Source: Pseudomonadota bacterium (lineage in GTDB: Bacteria > Pseudomonadota > Alphaproteobacteria > Rhizobiales > Rhizobiaceae). From it: a DNA stretch of 44,481 nucleotides. The notes below the pieces were generated by a model that searched no databases, was not told the origin of the DNA, and was given only the letters and a program-made list of their open reading frames with translations. Every line of letters begins with the position of its first letter. Within the stretch, counting starts at the first letter, position 1. Below, piece by piece: positions 40,855-44,481 of this stretch. Location of the stretch: positions 1 to 44,481 of the forward strand of contig JAEWPB010000023.1 of assembly GCA_023399465.1 (NCBI GenBank), in the 5' to 3' direction. The position numbers and the translations under genes are program-made.

Positions 40855-41637
40855 CTATGCGGGGCTGGTGAGCACGCTTGCCGGCACCGGATGCTCGATA
40901 CCTTTCAGCGCGAGCAGGCGAATTTCGGAGCCATCCACCAGATCCGGCGTTTCGGCGGCGGTTGCCGGCGACACCAGTATCTCACCGGCCGCCGCCTGGG
41001 ACTCGAGCCTGCTGGCGAGGTTGACCGCGCCCCCGATCGCGGTGAAGTCGCTGCGGAATGTAGAGAATTCGCCGATCTCGACATCGCCGGTATGGATGCC
41101 GACCCCGACGCCGGGAACGTGTTCGACATCCCCGATGTTTGCACCCAGGTTCGCCAGCGTTTCCGTGCAGCGGCGCTGGATGTCCAGTGCGGCCATGATC
41201 GCGGAGCGGGAATGATCATTCAGCGCGATCGGAAAGTTGAAGATTGCCATCAGGCCGTCGCCCATCTGCTTGTTGACGATGCCGTCATGCGTCCATATCG
41301 CCTCTGCGCAACGGTCCTGGAACAGGCTGACGATCTCGCTCAGCTTCGCCGGTTCAATGCGTTCCGACAGTGCGGTATAGCCTCTGATGTCGGCAAACAG
41401 GATGCTGGCGCGCGCCGTGATCCGCCGCTGCTTCTTGACGCGGCGGAAGGATCGCTCGCAGATCGTGCAGATATTCGGGTTCATCTTGCTGCGGGTGATG
41501 CCGAAGGCGCGGAACGGGATCGCCAGTGGCCCACGAATGGGGATCGGCACACGCATCTGATCCCAGCAGCCCCGGCAGATGTGGGCACTGGCATAGTGGG
41601 CAGGCTCGGTGGACGAGGCCGTCGTCATGTCGCACAT
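40855..41637 (-). CDS. class III nucleotide cyclase with N-terminal CxxC pairs
   Basis: A 260-residue soluble cyclase that would make cAMP (or cGMP). The first 65 residues carry two cysteine pairs, CRGC (Cys21, Cys24) and CTIC (Cys57, Cys60), arranged like a zinc ribbon or redox centre. The cyclase domain follows: metal ligands Asp83 in LFADIRGYTALSE and Asp127 in KQMGDGLMAIF, base-selecting Lys123 and Thr199, and transition-state Asn206 and Arg210 in IGGAVNLASRLES. All catalytic residues are present. The start is probably 41637; 41628 is also possible. It lies 89 bases after the PAS-GGDEF gene on the same strand. Confidence 0.88.
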   Translation of the reverse strand: MCDMTTASSTEPAHYASAHICRGCWDQMRVPIPIRGPLAIPFRAFGITRSKMNPNICTICERSFRRVKKQRRITARASILFADIRGYTALSERIEPAKLSEIVSLFQDRCAEAIWTHDGIVNKQMGDGLMAIFNFPIALNDHSRSAIMAALDIQRRCTETLANLGANIGDVEHVPGVGVGIHTGDVEIGEFSTFRSDFTAIGGAVNLASRLESQAAAGEILVSPATAAETPDLVDGSEIRLLALKGIEHPVPASVLTSPA

Positions 41638-41726
41638 CCGTTCCGACCGAAAAGGGCGGCAGATAGGTCCGCTAGATGGCAAGCTTCTGATATTCGACGG
41701 CTTTTGGCAACTCCCGGGAGAATTCG

Positions 41727-42674
41727 TCAGGAACGCGCCATGCGAGCCGCAGATGGTGCGGTCTCGGTGCTGCCGCACGGCGCTGCGATGGCCGAGTGAA
41801 CGTCGACCAGTTTGCCTGTGGCCTTGGCCCGGTACATCAGGCGGTCCGCCTGATCGAGAAGGGCGTCGAAGGTGGCATTGGCGGCAGCTTCGGTGACGCC
41901 GATTGCCGCGCCGACCTGCAGCAGCTTTCCATCGACAGTCACCGGCTCTGCAATACGCTCCCCGAGATCGACAAAGCGCTCATCCGATATCATCTCGGTC
42001 GCTGCGACCGTCGAAATGATCGCGAATTCGTCTCCGCCGATCCGGGCGACGAAATCGTTCTGGTTGCTCCACGCCTGAAGCCGGCCGGCAATCGCCTTCA
42101 GCAGCTTGTCGCCGGCGAGGTGGCCGTGATGGTCATTGACCTGTTTGAAGCAGTTCAGGTCGATATAGGCGAGAACGATGCGGCTCCCCGTCGTGTGCGT
42201 GGCCAGTGCCCTGTTGAGATGGCTTTCGAATGACGCGCGATTTTGAAGGCCGGTCAGGACATCGACGAACGCTGCCTCGCGGATGGCCCGCTCCAGTTCC
42301 TTGCGCTCTGAATTGTCGAGGATGATCTCGATGTCGAAGGATTCGCCGGCGATGTGGCGGCGTTGCGCGCTGATGAGCGTCGGGATGATGCGGCCGCTCG
42401 AGTGAAGCATGTCGACTTCCTCGAGGTCATAGTAGCCCCGTGTTTCCAGCAGATGCATGCGGTACAGGCGGGCCGGATCGTCTGCCTCATAGGGGAGGTC
42501 GATGGTGAGGGCCTGGCCGTCGAGTTCTTCCCAGCTGCGCCCGATCAGCCGCAGATATGCCTTGTTGACCTTGATGTAGCGTGAATGATGCTCGGTGGTG
42601 GAAATGGAAACCGGCACGGGCGAACGCTCGAACAGATCCCGCAATGCCGCATCGAGAACCCTTTCTGATATCAT
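41727..42674 (-). CDS. PAS-GGDEF diguanylate cyclase
   Basis: A 315-residue soluble protein with a PAS domain (about residues 12-125; YIKVNKAYLRLIGRSWEELDG and a PAC-like end) and a GGDEF domain (about 135-290) with intact GGDEF at 213-217 and AYIDLNCFKQVNDHHGHLAGDK. The inhibitory site reads NQND (204-207) where RxxD is expected, so the arginine is lost and product inhibition is doubtful. It precedes the nucleotide-cyclase gene on the same strand, a c-di-GMP and a cAMP-type synthesis gene side by side. Confidence 0.93.
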   Translation of the reverse strand: MISERVLDAALRDLFERSPVPVSISTTEHHSRYIKVNKAYLRLIGRSWEELDGQALTIDLPYEADDPARLYRMHLLETRGYYDLEEVDMLHSSGRIIPTLISAQRRHIAGESFDIEIILDNSERKELERAIREAAFVDVLTGLQNRASFESHLNRALATHTTGSRIVLAYIDLNCFKQVNDHHGHLAGDKLLKAIAGRLQAWSNQNDFVARIGGDEFAIISTVAATEMISDERFVDLGERIAEPVTVDGKLLQVGAAIGVTEAAANATFDALLDQADRLMYRAKATGKLVDVHSAIAAPCGSTETAPSAARMARS

Positions 42675-43110
42675 TCACCAGGCCCATCTCGATTGTGCGA
42701 TCTCCTGCCTCCGAAGATCGTCATGCGAAAAGTGATTGAATATTCAGCGGCAATACAACGGAAAATGTCTTCGTTTTTCGTTAACTTGGCAGAGGAATTG
42801 CTTCAACGCGGCGATCCCTCGCGAGTGAAGCCCCCGACCGGGCCGGAATGGCACCGGCATCTGGACTTGGCGGGGCGGGTCCGTCATACTCCAGATCGAA
42901 GGGGAGCCACGGACCACCGGAACGCCATGTATCTGAACGGGATTTCCAACAGGGCTGCACTCTTCCCGCTGTTGATCGGCACCAGAGCAAACAATGCTTT
43001 CGGGTTGCTGCGGCTGTCATAGCCGGGCAACCCGCAAAACAACACATCCGACGCATCCAGTAAAACAGGCGACTGAAACGCAGTTCGCCCGATATTCGTT
43101 AGGGATAGCC
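42675..43110. other. 435-base gap with two strong stem-loops
   Basis: The only stretch longer than 300 bases without a confident gene, between a minus-strand and a plus-strand gene. Stem A: GGTCCGT (42878-42884) with ACGGACC (42909-42915), inner CTCC/GGAG (42889-42892 with 42903-42906) and outer TGGCG/CGCCA (42868-42872 with 42923-42927). Stem B: CGGGTTGC (43001-43008) with GCAACCCG (43027-43034), inner CGGCT/AGCCG. The first 120 bases are AT-richer, promoter-like. A 99-residue frame on the plus strand from 42723 shows no recognisable protein features. It may be a small RNA or a long structured leader of the next gene. Confidence 0.45.
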
Positions 43111-43803
43111 GTGACTCTCTGGGCTCATTTGGCACGTGCCAGCAATGCTGCTGGCGATGAAATTATTTTGCGTAGACGGGATGACGTCTACGAGATCCGC
43201 TACAACGGGCTGGAGTTGATGTCGAACGTCAACCACAGTTCCGAAATCCTTCTCGCAGAGCGAACGCTGCGCCTGCCGGGGCATCGCCCAAGCAAGGTGC
43301 TGATCGGCGGCCTCGGCATGGGCTTCACGCTGAGGGCCTGCCTCGATCAACTCGATGACGCCGCCGAGGTCGTGGTCTGTGAACTGGTCGCCGAAGTCGT
43401 CGACTGGAACAGGACACAGTTCGGGCATCTGGCCGGCCATCCCGTGCGCGATCCGCGGGTGAGCCTGCGGATGGGCGATGTCATGGAAACCTTGCGACAG
43501 CAATGCGGGACATACGACACCATTCTGATGGACACCGACAACGGTCCGGATTTTATCGTTCGCTCCTCGAACGAGGCGATCTACCAGAGCTCCGGCATCG
43601 AGACAGTCAAGCGTGCCCTGACCGCAGGCGGGGTTGCCGCTTTCTGGTCGGCAACGCTGTCACCGGCATTCGAGCGCGAACTTGACCGGGTGAACTGGCA
43701 TTGGCGGCGGGATGAGGTGACGCTGGAGGGGGAGCGCAACGGTGCGTTTCACGCCATCTATCTCGCCAGCACGGATGCCGGCAAACTCCGCAGCCCGGAG
43801 TAG
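43111..43803 (+). CDS. spermidine-synthase-like methyltransferase-fold protein
   Basis: A 230-residue protein with the spermidine synthase fold: IRYNGLELMSNVNHSSEILLAE, the nucleotide-loop motif VLIGGLGMGFTLRACL, the acidic VVVCELVAEVV, DPRVSLRMGDVMETL and MDTDNGPDF. Several residues of true spermidine synthases (the D-G-x-x-Q/D gate) are replaced, so it may bind decarboxylated or normal S-adenosylmethionine without making spermidine. The start is the GTG at 43111 after AGGGAT, because homologue-like sequence begins TLWAHLA; the frame is open upstream to 42994. Function unknown. Confidence 0.85.
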   Translation: MTLWAHLARASNAAGDEIILRRRDDVYEIRYNGLELMSNVNHSSEILLAERTLRLPGHRPSKVLIGGLGMGFTLRACLDQLDDAAEVVVCELVAEVVDWNRTQFGHLAGHPVRDPRVSLRMGDVMETLRQQCGTYDTILMDTDNGPDFIVRSSNEAIYQSSGIETVKRALTAGGVAAFWSATLSPAFERELDRVNWHWRRDEVTLEGERNGAFHAIYLASTDAGKLRSPE

Positions 43804-43848
43804 TCGAAACCGCCAGGGCATCTGCACATCGCGAGGCGGACATAGATA

Positions 43849-43875
43849 CGGGCGGGGGACTGAGCCCCCCGCCCG
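43849..43875. terminator. GC-rich hairpin between convergent genes
   Basis: A perfect 10-bp stem, CGGGCGGGGG (43849-43858) and CCCCCGCCCG (43866-43875), with a 7-base loop, lies between the spermidine-synthase-like gene and the gcvP end. Neither strand shows a clear T-run, so it is likely a 3'-end stabiliser or a weak terminator. Confidence 0.55.
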
Positions 43876-43887
43876 GCATTGCAGGAT

Positions 43888-44481
43888 TTACTCCGCGGCC
43901 TCTGCATAGGCCTCGACCGGCGGGCAGGTGCAGATCAGGTTGCGATCGCCAAAGACGTTGTCGACGCGGTTGACCGACGACCAGTACTTGTCGACGCGAA
44001 AGGCGCCGGGCGGGAAGCAGGCCTGCTCGCGCGTATAGGGACGATCCCATTCGCCGACCAGGTCCTCGACAGTGTGCGGAGCGTTCTTCAGCGGATTGTT
44101 GAGCTTGTCGGATCGGCCTTCCTCGACATCGCGAACCTCCTCGCGGATCGCCAGCATGGCTTCGCAGAAACGGTCGATCTCGGCCTTGGTCTCCGATTCC
44201 GTCGGCTCGATCATCAGCGTGCCGGCAACCGGCCAGCTCATGGTCGGGGCGTGGAAGCCGCAGTCGATCAGACGCTTGGCGATGTCGTCGACGGTGATGC
44301 CGGCGCTATCGTTGAGCGGACGGGTGTCGATGATGCACTCATGCGCTACGCGTCCGGCCTTGGACTTGTAGAGCACGTCATAGGCACCCTTCAGGCGGGC
44401 GGCGATGTAGTTGGCGTTGAGGATCGCCACCTTGGTCGCCTGCGTCAGGCCTTCGCCGCCCATCATCAGGCAGTAGCTCCA
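43888..44481 (-). CDS. gcvP: glycine dehydrogenase (decarboxylating), C-terminal part
   Basis: The P-protein of the glycine cleavage system, which decarboxylates glycine with PLP and passes the aminomethyl group to GcvH. Only the last 197 or so residues are in the window; the gene runs off the right edge. The visible part starts SYCLMMGGEGLTQATKVAI and contains RVAHECIIDTRPL, DDIAKRLIDCGFHAPTMSWP and GTLMIEPTESE, all characteristic of the GcvP C-terminus. It ends with NLICTCPPVEAYAEAAE. The partner genes gcvT and gcvH would be expected upstream on this strand, outside the window. Confidence 0.96.
   Translation of the reverse strand, partial: WSYCLMMGGEGLTQATKVAILNANYIAARLKGAYDVLYKSKAGRVAHECIIDTRPLNDSAGITVDDIAKRLIDCGFHAPTMSWPVAGTLMIEPTESETKAEIDRFCEAMLAIREEVRDVEEGRSDKLNNPLKNAPHTVEDLVGEWDRPYTREQACFPPGAFRVDKYWSSVNRVDNVFGDRNLICTCPPVEAYAEAAE

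Noticed and set aside
42723..43022. A 99-residue plus-strand frame in the 435-base gap
   Set aside because: No clear ribosome-binding site, no protein family features, and its sequence is better explained by the paired stems.
42820..43090. Possible tmRNA, RNase P RNA or 6S RNA
   Set aside because: None of the conserved core motifs of these RNAs could be found; only generic stems are visible.
43130..43154. Palindromes TGGCACGTGCCA and CCAGCA-N4-TGCTGG at the start of the spermidine-synthase-like gene, resembling part of a sigma-54 site
   Set aside because: They are inside the coding region and 12-bp palindromes are expected several times by chance in a window this size.

Overview
The window is a GC-rich chromosomal stretch from an alphaproteobacterium, almost certainly order Rhizobiales and most likely family Rhizobiaceae. 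The grounds are the gene families and their order: purC-purS-purQ, the alphaproteobacterial F1-ATPase zeta inhibitor (DUF1476), rpe and purB, bcp next to a DUF455 ferritin-like gene, tyrS, anmK, and a sufS2-B-C-D-S-T-A operon like the one known from Agrobacterium. Species cannot be fixed by eye. I saw no tRNA or rRNA gene, insertion sequence, prophage or CRISPR array; the region reads as core chromosome.

Layout. 1-2347 (minus): purC-purS-purQ plus a small lipoprotein gene, with a RIME-like pair of palindromes between purS and purQ. 2578-2892 (plus): zeta inhibitor. 2972-7192: a PAS-GGDEF-EAL protein, an RBBP9-type hydrolase and a DUF2189 membrane protein. 7288-11826 (minus): purB, a small membrane protein, a DUF2259 secreted protein, rpe and a solitary periplasmic binding protein. 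12002-17715 (plus): flavin reductase, CoxD-like MoxR ATPase, CoxE-like VWA protein, two separate XdhC/CoxI-type proteins, a MoeA/MocA fusion and a TfoX-N protein. This is a molybdenum-hydroxylase maturation operon without its enzyme. 17838-19121: a PLP enzyme of the cystathionine gamma-synthase family. 19153-24040 (minus): Nudix hydrolase, RhlE-type helicase, M23 peptidase, DUF455 protein and Bcp peroxiredoxin. 24165-27569: AsmA-like giant. 27624-30160: tyrS (minus) and anmK (plus). 30277-31470: membrane diguanylate cyclase. 31545-32222 (minus): alpha/beta hydrolase, divergent from the suf operon (32439-39566). 39755-40842: Lrp/AsnC regulator and LysE exporter. 40855-42674 (minus): a class III nucleotide cyclase with two N-terminal CxxC pairs and a PAS-GGDEF protein. 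43111-43803: spermidine-synthase-like protein. 43888-44481 (minus): the C-terminal end of gcvP.

How the genes fit together. Purine synthesis is split over two loci about 5 kb apart. The suf operon supplies Fe-S clusters; its promoter region carries both an IRO-like (RirA) and an ICE-like (Irr) element, so iron control is likely. The maturation operon would insert and load a molybdopterin-type cofactor into a molybdenum hydroxylase encoded elsewhere. Second messengers are prominent: three GGDEF proteins, one EAL domain and one adenylate-type cyclase.

Most unusual signals: (1) an apparently leaderless Lrp-LysE transcript whose operator overlaps the -10 box; (2) the orphan maturation operon, with a hairpin masking the ribosome-binding site of its ATPase; (3) a 435-base gap at 42675-43110 with two strong RNA-like stem-loops; (4) the cyclase with a four-cysteine N-terminus. 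None is proven novel from sequence alone.
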